Shown: in pieces, positions 1 to 6,762 of the stretch
Numbering within the stretch: the stretch's first letter is position 1
How the letters are laid out: each line of letters opens with the position of its first letter
From: Actinomycetota bacterium
Lineage (GTDB): Bacteria; Actinomycetota; Actinomycetes; Nanopelagicales; Nanopelagicaceae
Length of the DNA: 14,866 nt
Assembly: GCA_947480375.1 (NCBI GenBank)
Contig: CANKCX010000009.1
Span: forward strand, 1-14,866
Reading direction: 5' to 3'
Notes under the pieces: generated by a model
Told to the model about the DNA's origin: nothing
Databases searched by the model: none
What the model saw: the letters and a program-made list of their open reading frames with translations, nothing else
Translations under genes and position numbers: made by a program

Positions 1-32
1 AACGCAAACTCTAAAGCAGGGTTGGCGGGGCG

Positions 33-1070
33 TCAAAAGATAGGGGTTGTGATCCCTGAGCTTGAATTGGCCTCAAATCCGACCTTAGAGGGCGCTAAAC
101 CCTTGGCTACAGCCAAGGATCCGATAGCAGCAACCATCGCCCCGTTGTCGGTGCAGAGATCCATCGGTGGAATTCGCAGGTTGATGCCAGCCTTTTCGGT
201 GCGCTCTTTGGCCAGGCTTCGAAGCCGGCTATTGGCAGCCACTCCGCCGGCTATTATTAAAGTTTCAATTCCAGAATCCTTAGCTGCGCCAATCGCTTTT
301 GTAAGCAAGACATCAACGACTGCTTCTTGGAAAGAAGCCGAGACATCTGCACGAATGTGATCCGGGCTCTTTGCTAGATATCTTGATACCGCAGTCTTTA
401 ATCCCGAGAAAGAAAAATCGTATTTGTGGTCAATTAAATCTCGCGCCAAAGTAAGTCCGCGCGGAAAATCTATCGCTGCAGGGTTCCCCGATTTTGCATC
501 TTTATCAATCGCTGGTCCACCCGGAAATCCAAGTTCTAAGATTCGCGCAATTTTATCAAAGGCCTCGCCGGCAGCATCATCGATTGTAGATCCTAAAGTT
601 TTGACATCACTTGTTAAATCATTTACTTGCAAGATAGAACTGTGGCCACCACTGACAAGAAGTGCAATTGCCGGATCTAATTTGTGATCTGAATTTAGGG
701 AATCAACTGCAATATGTGCCGATAAATGATTTACGCCATAAAGTGGTTTATTAAGTGCCAAAGCTAAACCAGCAGCACTTGAAGTTCCGACCAAAAGCGC
801 ACCAATCAAACCAGGGCCTGCAGTTACTGCAAAGGCATCAATATCTTTTATCGAAATTTTAGCCTCAGCAAGAGCTCTTGAAATAACGCTCTGCATCGCC
901 TCTAAATGTGCGCGGCTTGCAATTTCAGGAACAACTCCCCCAAATCTGGCATGTTCATCAACGCTAGAAGAAATAATATTTGCCAATAATTTGCGGCCAG
1001 AAACAATTCCAACCGCTGTTTCATCGCAAGATGTTTCTATACCAAGAACTAGCGCACCTGAGTTTTTCAC
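33..1070 (-). CDS. tsaD: tRNA N6-adenosine threonylcarbamoyltransferase TsaD
   Basis: TsaD is the catalytic subunit that transfers the threonylcarbamoyl group from TC-AMP to A37 of ANN-decoding tRNAs (t6A), acting in the cytoplasm with TsaB and TsaE. The 345-residue protein is full length for the family (ASKHA fold). Visible motifs are the N-terminal IETSCDET (11-18), the metal-binding HLSAH with H115 and H119, SGGH at 140-143, the GGVAAN nucleotide-binding stretch at 275-280, and TDNG at 307-310 carrying the third metal ligand D308. Translation starts at GTG, whose GTGA overlaps the stop of the upstream tsaB-rimI gene by 4 bp; an AAGGAGT ribosome site lies 4 bases upstream of the start. It is the last gene of the tsaE/tsaB-rimI/tsaD unit. 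Only 32 bases follow its TGA before the window ends, with no recognisable feature. Confidence 0.98.
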   Translation of the reverse strand: MKNSGALVLGIETSCDETAVGIVSGRKLLANIISSSVDEHARFGGVVPEIASRAHLEAMQSVISRALAEAKISIKDIDAFAVTAGPGLIGALLVGTSSAAGLALALNKPLYGVNHLSAHIAVDSLNSDHKLDPAIALLVSGGHSSILQVNDLTSDVKTLGSTIDDAAGEAFDKIARILELGFPGGPAIDKDAKSGNPAAIDFPRGLTLARDLIDHKYDFSFSGLKTAVSRYLAKSPDHIRADVSASFQEAVVDVLLTKAIGAAKDSGIETLIIAGGVAANSRLRSLAKERTEKAGINLRIPPMDLCTDNGAMVAAIGSLAVAKGLAPSKVGFEANSSSGITTPIF

Positions 1071-2062
1071 TTTAACTCCTTGCGCATAACAATTGCAGTC
1101 TTACCTGGTCCGTAATAATCCTTACGTTGCGAGATTTCGATAAAACCAAATGCTTCATAAAGTGGGATCGCTTCGCCATTGCCGACTCGCACTTCAAGCA
1201 TGATCGCCTCGCATTTTTGGGTGCGGGCCCAATCGATCAAACGACGTAAGAGTTCGCGGCCAATACCTTTACGGCGATGACCATCGGCAACGGTAAGAGT
1301 TAAAACATCGGCTACACCGGCCAAATTAAATACCCCTGCATAGGCAATTAACTCGCCACCAAATTCACCGGCAACATACATGCGTTCTTTACCCAAGTAC
1401 TCCTCTTTAAGTTGTGCCATCGTCCAACCATCTTTGCCATATGCAGCTTTCTCAATTGCAAATGCCGGAACTAAATCTAGTTGGGTCATAGCTCTAAATT
1501 TCACACCCTCCGGTGCGGGATAAGCATCTGGTCTACGAACATAAATTGGCGAGGTATATGTTCGGCCTGATTTTGCAATTGCAACAAACTCGGTTGGATC
1601 TGGAAATTGGGAAAGGGCTTCACCATAAATAGGAAGCTGCAACACATTTAATTGGGATGGTTGGCATACATTTGGCTCGCCAATACGAAAGCCATCGGTA
1701 TATCTGGCATAGAAAACTTCTTTGCGTCTTGCATCTACTGCCACAATAAAATCTGGATCTGAAAATTGCGTTGCGATTGCATCAAGACTGCAAATGCCAA
1801 CACATTTAATCCCCCTTGCAAATGCAAAACTTTCAGCAAAAGAGATACCAACTCTAAGACCAGTAAAAGGCCCTGGCCCCATTCCAACTATTACTTCATC
1901 AATCTCGCTTTGCACCGCAAGCGCATCCGCAATTAATTTGGGAAGCGCTTCACCATGCGAAAGTGCGCCATCGTGGTGTGCTTGAAAAATTACTTTTCCA
2001 GCTTTTACTAAGGCGATGCTGGTCCTTGAGGTTGATGTATCAATTGCAAGTGAGGTACTCAT
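1067..2062 (-). CDS. tsaB-rimI: TsaB-RimI fusion: t6A scaffold subunit plus ribosomal protein alanine N-acetyltransferase
   Basis: This single 331-residue reading frame joins two proteins that are usually separate. Residues 1 to about 185 are TsaB, the inactive ASKHA paralogue that dimerises with TsaD in t6A synthesis: [10 protein letters not shown] at 6-15, the hallmark [11 protein letters not shown] at 62-72, and the closing [10 protein letters not shown] near 172-181. From about 186 to 331 there is a GNAT acetyltransferase of the RimI type: an acetyl-CoA-binding RRKGIG at 263-268, then LEVRVGN at 289-295, IPLYEAFGF at 299-307 and a terminal DYY at 315-317. RimI acetylates the N-terminal alanine of ribosomal protein S18. 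There is almost no linker. The ATG start overlaps the tsaE stop (ATGA) and the stop overlaps the tsaD start, so the three genes are translationally coupled. The domain calls are firm; S18 as the substrate is inferred from family. Confidence 0.95.
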   Translation of the reverse strand: MSTSLAIDTSTSRTSIALVKAGKVIFQAHHDGALSHGEALPKLIADALAVQSEIDEVIVGMGPGPFTGLRVGISFAESFAFARGIKCVGICSLDAIATQFSDPDFIVAVDARRKEVFYARYTDGFRIGEPNVCQPSQLNVLQLPIYGEALSQFPDPTEFVAIAKSGRTYTSPIYVRRPDAYPAPEGVKFRAMTQLDLVPAFAIEKAAYGKDGWTMAQLKEEYLGKERMYVAGEFGGELIAYAGVFNLAGVADVLTLTVADGHRRKGIGRELLRRLIDWARTQKCEAIMLEVRVGNGEAIPLYEAFGFIEISQRKDYYGPGKTAIVMRKELK

Positions 2063-2499
2063 ATTTCTAAATCCGTAAATCTTTCTCCGTGTTTAATTAG
2101 CGTAACAAAACGCTGATCATCTGACTTTCCAAATTCAATTTGAACCTCTAAATAATCATCGGCTAGTCGATCGGCTAAGCCTTCACCCCATTCAACTACT
2201 GTGATGCTGTTCGGTAGATAACTTTCTAAATCTAGATCATCGAAAATTGCCTTTGATTCACCTTGTAATCGATAGGCATCAACATGTACCAACTGAATCT
2301 TTCCGGGATGAATTCTTGAAATAACAAAGGTTGGCGAAGTTATATTTGCAATACCAAGCACCTGCCCAATCCCCTGAGTTAGCGCTGTTTTTCCGGCACC
2401 AAGGGGGCCTGAAAGTAATAGAAGATCGCCGGCGCGCAATTGCTTACCGATGCGCTGGCCCAAAGCGGCCATCTCTCCAATGTTATTTACCTCAACCAC
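2059..2499 (-). CDS. tsaE: tRNA threonylcarbamoyladenosine biosynthesis ATPase TsaE
   Basis: TsaE is the P-loop ATPase that cycles with TsaB-TsaD during t6A formation. The 146-residue length is normal. It shows the Walker A GPLGAGKT at 31-38, SPTF at 55-58, HVDAYR at 72-77 and the family motif VVEWGE at 101-106. I use the GTG at 2499 because it keeps the full N-terminal strand expected before GDLLLLSG. No good Shine-Dalgarno precedes it, but a TAATCT -10-like hexamer ends exactly six bases upstream, which would suit a leaderless transcript. It follows the terminator that closes the upstream hydrolase gene, so it is probably the first gene of a separate tsaE/tsaB-rimI/tsaD transcript. Its own stop overlaps the next gene by 4 bp. 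In Mycobacterium the upstream neighbour is alr; here the transporter cassette intervenes. Confidence 0.96.
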   Translation of the reverse strand: MVEVNNIGEMAALGQRIGKQLRAGDLLLLSGPLGAGKTALTQGIGQVLGIANITSPTFVISRIHPGKIQLVHVDAYRLQGESKAIFDDLDLESYLPNSITVVEWGEGLADRLADDYLEVQIEFGKSDDQRFVTLIKHGERFTDLEI

Positions 2500-2516
2500 G
2501 AGAGAAGATTACTCAG
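2500..2516 (-). promoter_or_regulatory. Candidate promoter for tsaE, leaderless type
   Basis: On the minus strand a TAATCT hexamer (2511 down to 2506) fits the actinobacterial TANNNT -10 consensus. Six bases separate it from the G of the tsaE GTG, which is exactly the distance from a -10 box to a transcription start. This would give an mRNA beginning with the start codon. No convincing -35 box is visible 17-18 bases upstream, where the terminator T-tract lies. A promoter is expected here because a strong terminator sits just upstream. The assignment is inference from spacing. Confidence 0.4.
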
Positions 2517-2524
2517 TTCCGAGA

Positions 2525-2558
2525 ATAAAAAAGCGGGGCCGGTATTAACCAGCCCCGC
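2525..2558 (-). terminator. Rho-independent terminator after the hydrolase gene
   Basis: On the minus strand the stem GCGGGGC pairs with GCCCCGC (2558-2552 with 2539-2533). Inside it, one A/C mismatch is followed by a GGT/ACC extension and a four-base loop. Six T residues follow directly on the minus strand (2532-2527). It starts 21 bases after the hydrolase stop codon and points in that direction, so it should end the alr-liv-hydrolase transcript before tsaE. Confidence 0.9.
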
Positions 2559-2579
2559 AATTTCAGTTATATCTAGGAA

Positions 2580-4226
2580 TTAATCCTGATACTTCAACTC
2601 ATTTGGTTGATAATCAGGATCAGTATTTAGATACGGAACCTTTACCAATAATGAATCAATAACGCCTTGACTTGGAATTCTTCCAGTCTTGGCTGATGAA
2701 GCAAGAAGACGTACCCAAGTCATTAGTTGATCCTTAGTGAAAGACTCGTGACCAACACCGGATGGTGAGATCTTTGCCTTCAAATCAGGAGCACCTGTTG
2801 CGGTGAACTGGGTGTAGGTCTCTGGCGTCATTGCGTACATCGCAATAGTGTTCCAAACTGGCTTGCTCTTTAGAAGAGCAGAGATAGCTGAAGCACTTGT
2901 TGCTGCGTCGTACTTTGATTGCCATGCAGCAAGGCGAGCATCGTAAGAAGCCTTTGCCTTACTTACATAAAGTGGTGTGTTACCAGGCAATACCAAGCGA
3001 TCTGCTTCATTTGAAAGCAAGACAACTGGCTTGTTTGTATTGAATGCTGACTTATCAAGTGCAGCAACCTTTGCCATTGCAGTTGCATCACCGGTAATGC
3101 GTGGTGCTGCAGCAAGCATTGCAAGCATTGCATTGATTCCATCATCACCAGATAGGCCAAGGTTAAAGCGACCTAGATCTGCATCTGAAAGAAGTGATGC
3201 GAAGTCTGTCTTGGTGTTGTCATAGAAACCAGCACCAACAACTTCAGATACTGCTTGTCCACCGAAGTATGCGGTACCAAGTAGTTCACTAGTGTTTTCA
3301 AGAACGGCAACTGTTGCGTTGATGCTCTGTTCAGGAACAAGAGTCGCGCTAGTTGAAATTCCATCCATGTGTGCTGACTTAGTTGGAATACCAGCAATTA
3401 GACCAGCAAGTAGAAGTGCCGAACGTTGTGGAATTGGTCCACCAGCTAGTGCAGCTGGATAAGCAAGTGGCTTTGAACCATAGTCAACGCTCCACTGTGT
3501 AAGTAGTGCGACAACCTTTGCAAAATCACCTAGAACTGCATAGTGGCCTGGAACGCCCTTTGTTCCCATAACGGTGCAACCTTTGATCGTTGGATCAAAG
3601 AAGACACTGAAGATGTAGAGCATGTCGCAACCAGATTTAAGTTCGTTGTTAATTGATGGTGTTACACCAGCAAGAATTCCAACTGCATCTGCTGCATTTG
3701 GATACTTCTCGATGAATGGTGTCAAAACTGCACCAGCCATTGAAGCGCCATAAACAACAGTCTTTTGAATTGAAATACGTGCCTTAGTAATTGTTACTAA
3801 TTCATTTAGCATTTCAACGCAGTCAGCTGTATTCCAGCCATGCAATCCGCTAGAAGAGCAGTCATACGAAGCTAGGCCATAACCCAGTGTGAGCATTGAC
3901 TTAGTTGTATCAATCTTGTGATTAACACTTGTTGGCGCCATTTGCTCGACACCCTTTGGCACTGTGTAGCCAGGGTATGGATATGAAGGGCGAATACCGT
4001 GTTGCCAGAAGTAGAAAGTTCCGCCGTAATTTTCTGGAACCATCGTCTTGTATGCAGCACCGTTGCTCAACTTACCTTCGCAAGTTATTACGCCAGTTTT
4101 TGGTGCAGTTACGCAAGTTGGATCAGCGGCACGTGCAGGTGCTGCGACTGCAACAACCAAACCGGTCGAGATTAATGCGCTTGCACCAAGTGTTGAGATT
4201 AGTTTTTTGAAGTTGGTATTTTTCAT
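2580..4226 (-). CDS. Secreted alpha/beta-hydrolase of unknown substrate
   Basis: A 548-residue exported hydrolase. The N-terminus has basic residues (KNTNFKK), a hydrophobic core and an APARA/AD signal peptidase I site near residue 33. Seen in the mature part: HG in FYFWQHGIR (residues 76-77, possible oxyanion hole), a nucleophile elbow YGASMAG with Ser162, Asp409 in SNEADRLV, and His493 in GVGHESF. These make a credible Ser-Asp-His triad of the alpha/beta-hydrolase fold. There are exactly six cysteines, all in the mature protein and spaced in near pairs (38/49, 123/136, 200/217), which suggests three disulphides. I choose ATG 4226, preceded by GAGGA five bases away, over an in-frame GTG at 4238 that overlaps the binding-protein stop (GTGA) but has a weaker ribosome site. 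The coupling to the binding protein suggests it releases the importer's substrate outside the cell. Ester or peptide specificity cannot be read from the sequence. Confidence 0.88.
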   Translation of the reverse strand: MKNTNFKKLISTLGASALISTGLVVAVAAPARAADPTCVTAPKTGVITCEGKLSNGAAYKTMVPENYGGTFYFWQHGIRPSYPYPGYTVPKGVEQMAPTSVNHKIDTTKSMLTLGYGLASYDCSSSGLHGWNTADCVEMLNELVTITKARISIQKTVVYGASMAGAVLTPFIEKYPNAADAVGILAGVTPSINNELKSGCDMLYIFSVFFDPTIKGCTVMGTKGVPGHYAVLGDFAKVVALLTQWSVDYGSKPLAYPAALAGGPIPQRSALLLAGLIAGIPTKSAHMDGISTSATLVPEQSINATVAVLENTSELLGTAYFGGQAVSEVVGAGFYDNTKTDFASLLSDADLGRFNLGLSGDDGINAMLAMLAAAPRITGDATAMAKVAALDKSAFNTNKPVVLLSNEADRLVLPGNTPLYVSKAKASYDARLAAWQSKYDAATSASAISALLKSKPVWNTIAMYAMTPETYTQFTATGAPDLKAKISPSGVGHESFTKDQLMTWVRLLASSAKTGRIPSQGVIDSLLVKVPYLNTDPDYQPNELKYQD

Positions 4227-4231
4227 TTTAT

Positions 4232-4236
4232 TCCTC
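4232..4236 (-). promoter_or_regulatory. Ribosome-binding site choosing the hydrolase ATG start
   Basis: GAGGA on the minus strand lies five bases before the ATG at 4226 and overlaps the stop codon of the binding-protein gene. It favours the ATG over the in-frame GTG at 4238, and implies translational coupling to the upstream gene. Confidence 0.6.
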
Positions 4237-5569
4237 ACGCAACCTTTGGTAGCGCATCAGCAGCAATGGCTGGGCGCTTGTAGTTGGAAACGGTTACCGC
4301 GCCAGAGCCGGAATCGGTTGTGTAAACAACGCGCTTTCCATCAATTGGTGCAAGTAGCGTTGTGGCGTCATATTGACCAATCCAGAAACCGGTAAAGGCT
4401 TCGTGAGTTGTCTTTGAATAACCAAGTGGTGCGAATGCTGCGCTGCTTAACTTTGAACCATTGTTCTCAAGGTAAGCAATCAACTTTGCACGTGTTAGAT
4501 CTTTTCCAACACCAAGAAGAGCTTCAGTAGCAAGGTATGCGATATTCATACCCTGCATAACGTTGTTATCCCAACGCTTATCTGGACCCTTATTGAAGTC
4601 ATCATTGATCTTCTTAAATGCCTTAACGAATTCATCATCGGCTTCACCAGGAGCTGGTGCGTGTGATGCTGAGATTGTGCCAGCAAGCATTGCTGCGCTT
4701 GTTGCAGCAGGTACGCCCTTAGCGCCAAGGATTGTTTGGAATGTTGTTGCATCCGCACCAACGCTGATTACTGCCCACTTTGAAGGCTTATAACCAAGTT
4801 GTGCAGCTGTTGCATAAGCAACTGCTGTTGCAGAAGAAACTGCAGCGATGATTACGATTTCAACGCCATTTTCTTTTAATTGTGAGAGTTGGCTTGCAAG
4901 TCCGATTGAACCTTGAGTACCTGCAACAAATGATGCAGAAGTCTTCTTGGCTTCGAACTTAAGTCCGGCAGTAGCAAAACCTGCTAGCGCATTGCGACCA
5001 AAGTCATCTGACTGGTAAAGGACACCAATCTTCTTATCGGCATACTTTTCCTTTAGGTACTTACCGAGGATCTTTGCCTCAACTGTGTAAGTTCCAAGTC
5101 CGCCGAAAGTAGTTGGATACTTCTTTGGGTCGGTATAGAAACCACTGTATCCACTATTTACGAAAATATCTGGAATCTTTCGACGATTAATATCTTTGAT
5201 AACAGATACGTGAGTCTGAGTTCCGATAGATCCGAAGAATGCAAAAATCTTATCTTCGTTAATTAACTTTGAGGCCGAGCTAATTGTTAGGCCAGCTTTG
5301 TAAGTATCATCTTTTACTGCGAGTTTGATATTGCGGCCATAAACACCGCCCTTTGAATTTACATAATCAAAGTAGGCGCGAGCTGCGTCATCAACTTTGT
5401 TATAACCAGGGCTTGCTGCTCCGGTTTGTGGCAATTGCATACCAAGAACGATTTCAGAAGCTGAAACTCCTGGATCACTTACTGCAGATGCCGAAACACT
5501 ACTTATTGCTAGAGACCCCACCAGCGCTGATGCGACTACGGTGAGAATCAGAGGTTTGCGAAGATTCAC
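4235..5569 (-). CDS. ABC transporter substrate-binding protein, LivJ/LivK-like (type 1 periplasmic-binding fold)
   Basis: This is the extracytoplasmic receptor for the adjacent LivGFHM-type importer. The 444-residue protein begins with a signal peptide (NLRKPLILTVVASALVGSL, then SVSASA before VSDPG), with likely cleavage after residue 29. The mature part opens with SASEIVLGMQLPQTG, typical of the Peripla_BP_6 / LivK family, and continues through KDDTY, FFGSIGT and LYQSDDFGR. The length is at the long end for LivK proteins. No cysteine occurs anywhere, so there is no lipobox anchor, which is unusual for a Gram-positive receptor. The open frame extends to a TTG at 5656, but that would put 29 charged, non-signal residues first. 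GTG at 5569 (or GTG at 5578) gives a clean signal peptide, and GAAAGAG precedes 5569 at about 8 bases. The ligand is unknown: branched-chain or other amino acids, amides, and aromatic or short carboxylates are all possible for this family. Confidence 0.92.
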   Translation of the reverse strand: MNLRKPLILTVVASALVGSLAISSVSASAVSDPGVSASEIVLGMQLPQTGAASPGYNKVDDAARAYFDYVNSKGGVYGRNIKLAVKDDTYKAGLTISSASKLINEDKIFAFFGSIGTQTHVSVIKDINRRKIPDIFVNSGYSGFYTDPKKYPTTFGGLGTYTVEAKILGKYLKEKYADKKIGVLYQSDDFGRNALAGFATAGLKFEAKKTSASFVAGTQGSIGLASQLSQLKENGVEIVIIAAVSSATAVAYATAAQLGYKPSKWAVISVGADATTFQTILGAKGVPAATSAAMLAGTISASHAPAPGEADDEFVKAFKKINDDFNKGPDKRWDNNVMQGMNIAYLATEALLGVGKDLTRAKLIAYLENNGSKLSSAAFAPLGYSKTTHEAFTGFWIGQYDATTLLAPIDGKRVVYTTDSGSGAVTVSNYKRPAIAADALPKVA

Positions 5570-5597
5570 TGCATTCACTCTTTCTACTGCACTCTCG

Positions 5598-5625
5598 CCA
5601 AAAGATGGAGGAATCCATCCCTTGG
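5598..5625 (-). repeat. Inverted repeat / RNA hairpin 2 in the binding-protein leader
   Basis: On the minus strand CCAAGGGATGG pairs with CCATCTTTTGG around an ATTCCT loop: 11 consecutive base pairs, including two G-U wobbles. The wobbles mean the pairing is better as RNA than as a DNA operator. It ends 28 bases before the chosen GTG start. Confidence 0.75.
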
Positions 5626-5649
5626 GAATCAGGCGGGTTCGCCTGAATC
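5626..5649 (-). repeat. Inverted repeat / RNA hairpin 1 in the binding-protein leader
   Basis: On the minus strand GATTCAGGCG faces CGCCTGATTC around an AACC loop, with nine of ten positions paired and one T-T mismatch. It directly abuts hairpin 2. The bases just upstream (CTTTGG, 5658-5653) could pair with CCAAGG (5625-5620), the 5' arm of hairpin 2, so an alternative fold is possible. Confidence 0.7.
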
Positions 5650-5754
5650 TGCCCAAAGATTAACTGCGGGCGGGCGGCAAGTGAAGAGCCATGCTGGTCG
5701 AAATTGATAACAATCGAGCAACTTTTACGCTCAATTTTAGGAAAGTTGGGGAAT

Positions 5755-6762
5755 CTAGTGCTTTTTGCGGTGGCGAATATGTTCCAACGCACCGGCAGCC
5801 CCGCGAGGGTTCAAGATGACGGTTAATAGTAGAAGAGTTCCGATAGTTAGCGCTGGCAAGTAATTGCCAATAGTTTCTGGAATCGCCAAATTCTTTGTTA
5901 TTTTCTCAATTAAATCTGGCAGAAAAACTATGGCGAAGGTTCCGAAAATTGCGCCACCAATAGAACGTAATCCACCAATTACAGCAGCGGTTAAAAGTGT
6001 TAGCGAAAGATCAGTTGGATAAACACTTGGTGCAACCAGGCCGCGGAAACCATATAGCGCACCTGCTAATCCAGCGAGTCCTGAGGCGCAGACAAAAACA
6101 ATAACTTTTGTTCGTTGAATATTAATACCAGAAAGTGCAGCTGAAACTTCATTATCCCTAACTGCCCGCCAAGTTCTGCCAGTGCGGGTATTCGAAAGAT
6201 TTAAAACAGCAAAGAGCGCAGCAGCAGTAAATGGTAAGACGACATAAAGCGACCATTCTTCAATGCTAATTTCACCAACAAGATTAGTCAGCCAAACTGG
6301 TGGCATTCCATAATCAACGCTAAGTCCAACATCTCCGCTAAAGAAAGATTCGAACCGTACTGCAATTGAAGGAATTGCTAACGCCATCACCAAAGTTGTT
6401 CCAGCTAAATATGGACCGCTCAATCTTGCTGCGGCAAGACCTAGAAATAATCCAAAGAGCGCTGAAATAAATATTGCCAAGATAAATGAGATCCACATTG
6501 AGAAGCCCAAACGGGTTACTAGTAATGCAGAGCCGTATCCGCCAACAGCCATGATTGCACCTTGGCCAAGTGAGATCTGTCCTGATGCACCGGTCAATAA
6601 AGTAATGGATAGAACTGCGATTAAAAGCGTTGCGATGTTTGCTAATTGAGATTGATTATAAGGATCAAATTGTTGGCTCAAAAGGATAAAAAATAGGAAG
6701 AGCGCAATCGAAAGTAAGGTGCTTCGAAGCCCAATTATTTTGTGTTCTCTGCGCTTAGACAC
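5755..6762 (-). CDS. livM: Branched-chain amino acid-type ABC transporter permease LivM
   Basis: This is the second membrane subunit of the importer, pairing with LivH. From GTG 6762 the protein has 335 residues. After a basic cytoplasmic start (SKRREHK) come about eight to ten hydrophobic segments. Family landmarks are TGASGQISLGQGA at 57-69, the ATPase-contact loop TGRTWRAVRDNEVSAALSGI at 194-213, GGLRSIGGAIFG at 263-274, and the closing ILNPRGAAG at 316-324. The open frame continues to an ATG at 6813, but that start would overlap livH by 59 bases. GTG 6762 has an AGAGGTG ribosome site four bases upstream and overlaps the livH stop by only 8 bp, so I prefer it. The unusual arrangement is that the cognate binding protein lies downstream, after a leader. 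The substrate class cannot be read from permease sequence. Confidence 0.95.
   Translation of the reverse strand: MSKRREHKIIGLRSTLLSIALFLFFILLSQQFDPYNQSQLANIATLLIAVLSITLLTGASGQISLGQGAIMAVGGYGSALLVTRLGFSMWISFILAIFISALFGLFLGLAAARLSGPYLAGTTLVMALAIPSIAVRFESFFSGDVGLSVDYGMPPVWLTNLVGEISIEEWSLYVVLPFTAAALFAVLNLSNTRTGRTWRAVRDNEVSAALSGINIQRTKVIVFVCASGLAGLAGALYGFRGLVAPSVYPTDLSLTLLTAAVIGGLRSIGGAIFGTFAIVFLPDLIEKITKNLAIPETIGNYLPALTIGTLLLLTVILNPRGAAGALEHIRHRKKH

Larger units (their letters stand above)
5570..5754 (-). promoter_or_regulatory. Structured leader between livM and the binding-protein gene
   Basis: This 185-base gap is the longest non-coding stretch in an otherwise almost gapless operon. On the minus strand it contains, in order, a TAAAAT -10-like hexamer (5739-5734) without a clear -35, a weak 7-bp inverted repeat (5735-5713), a GC-rich stretch, then two abutting hairpins (5649-5626 and 5625-5598), and finally the ribosome site. 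No T-tract follows either hairpin, so neither is a standard terminator. The region may carry a separate promoter for the binding protein and hydrolase, or RNA structures that set their expression above the membrane components. I do not recognise any known riboswitch class in it. Confidence 0.6.

Noticed and set aside
1..32. Promoter or heat-shock (CIRCE-like) element after tsaD, expected if groES follows
   Set aside because: Only 32 bases are available. No paired CIRCE arms or clear promoter boxes are visible.
22..360. Plus-strand open frames across the window, such as 22-360, 6951-7376 and 13253-13516
   Set aside because: Each lies antisense to a gene with clear family motifs, and none has recognisable domains or a convincing ribosome site. 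They are side effects of the coding strand's codon use.
3105..3135. Short repeated GCAAGCATT units
   Set aside because: They lie inside the hydrolase frame and simply encode a Met-Leu-Ala repeat (AMLAMLAAA). I see no wider array.
5570..5656. Longer N-terminus of the binding protein from a TTG start
   Set aside because: It would add 29 mostly polar and charged residues before a clean signal peptide and would run through both hairpins. GTG 5569 (or 5578) is a better start.
5713..5735. Inverted repeat ATTGAGC / GCTCGAT soon after livM as a terminator
   Set aside because: There are only seven pairs with one G-U, a nine-base loop, and no T-run after it. It is too weak to call a terminator.
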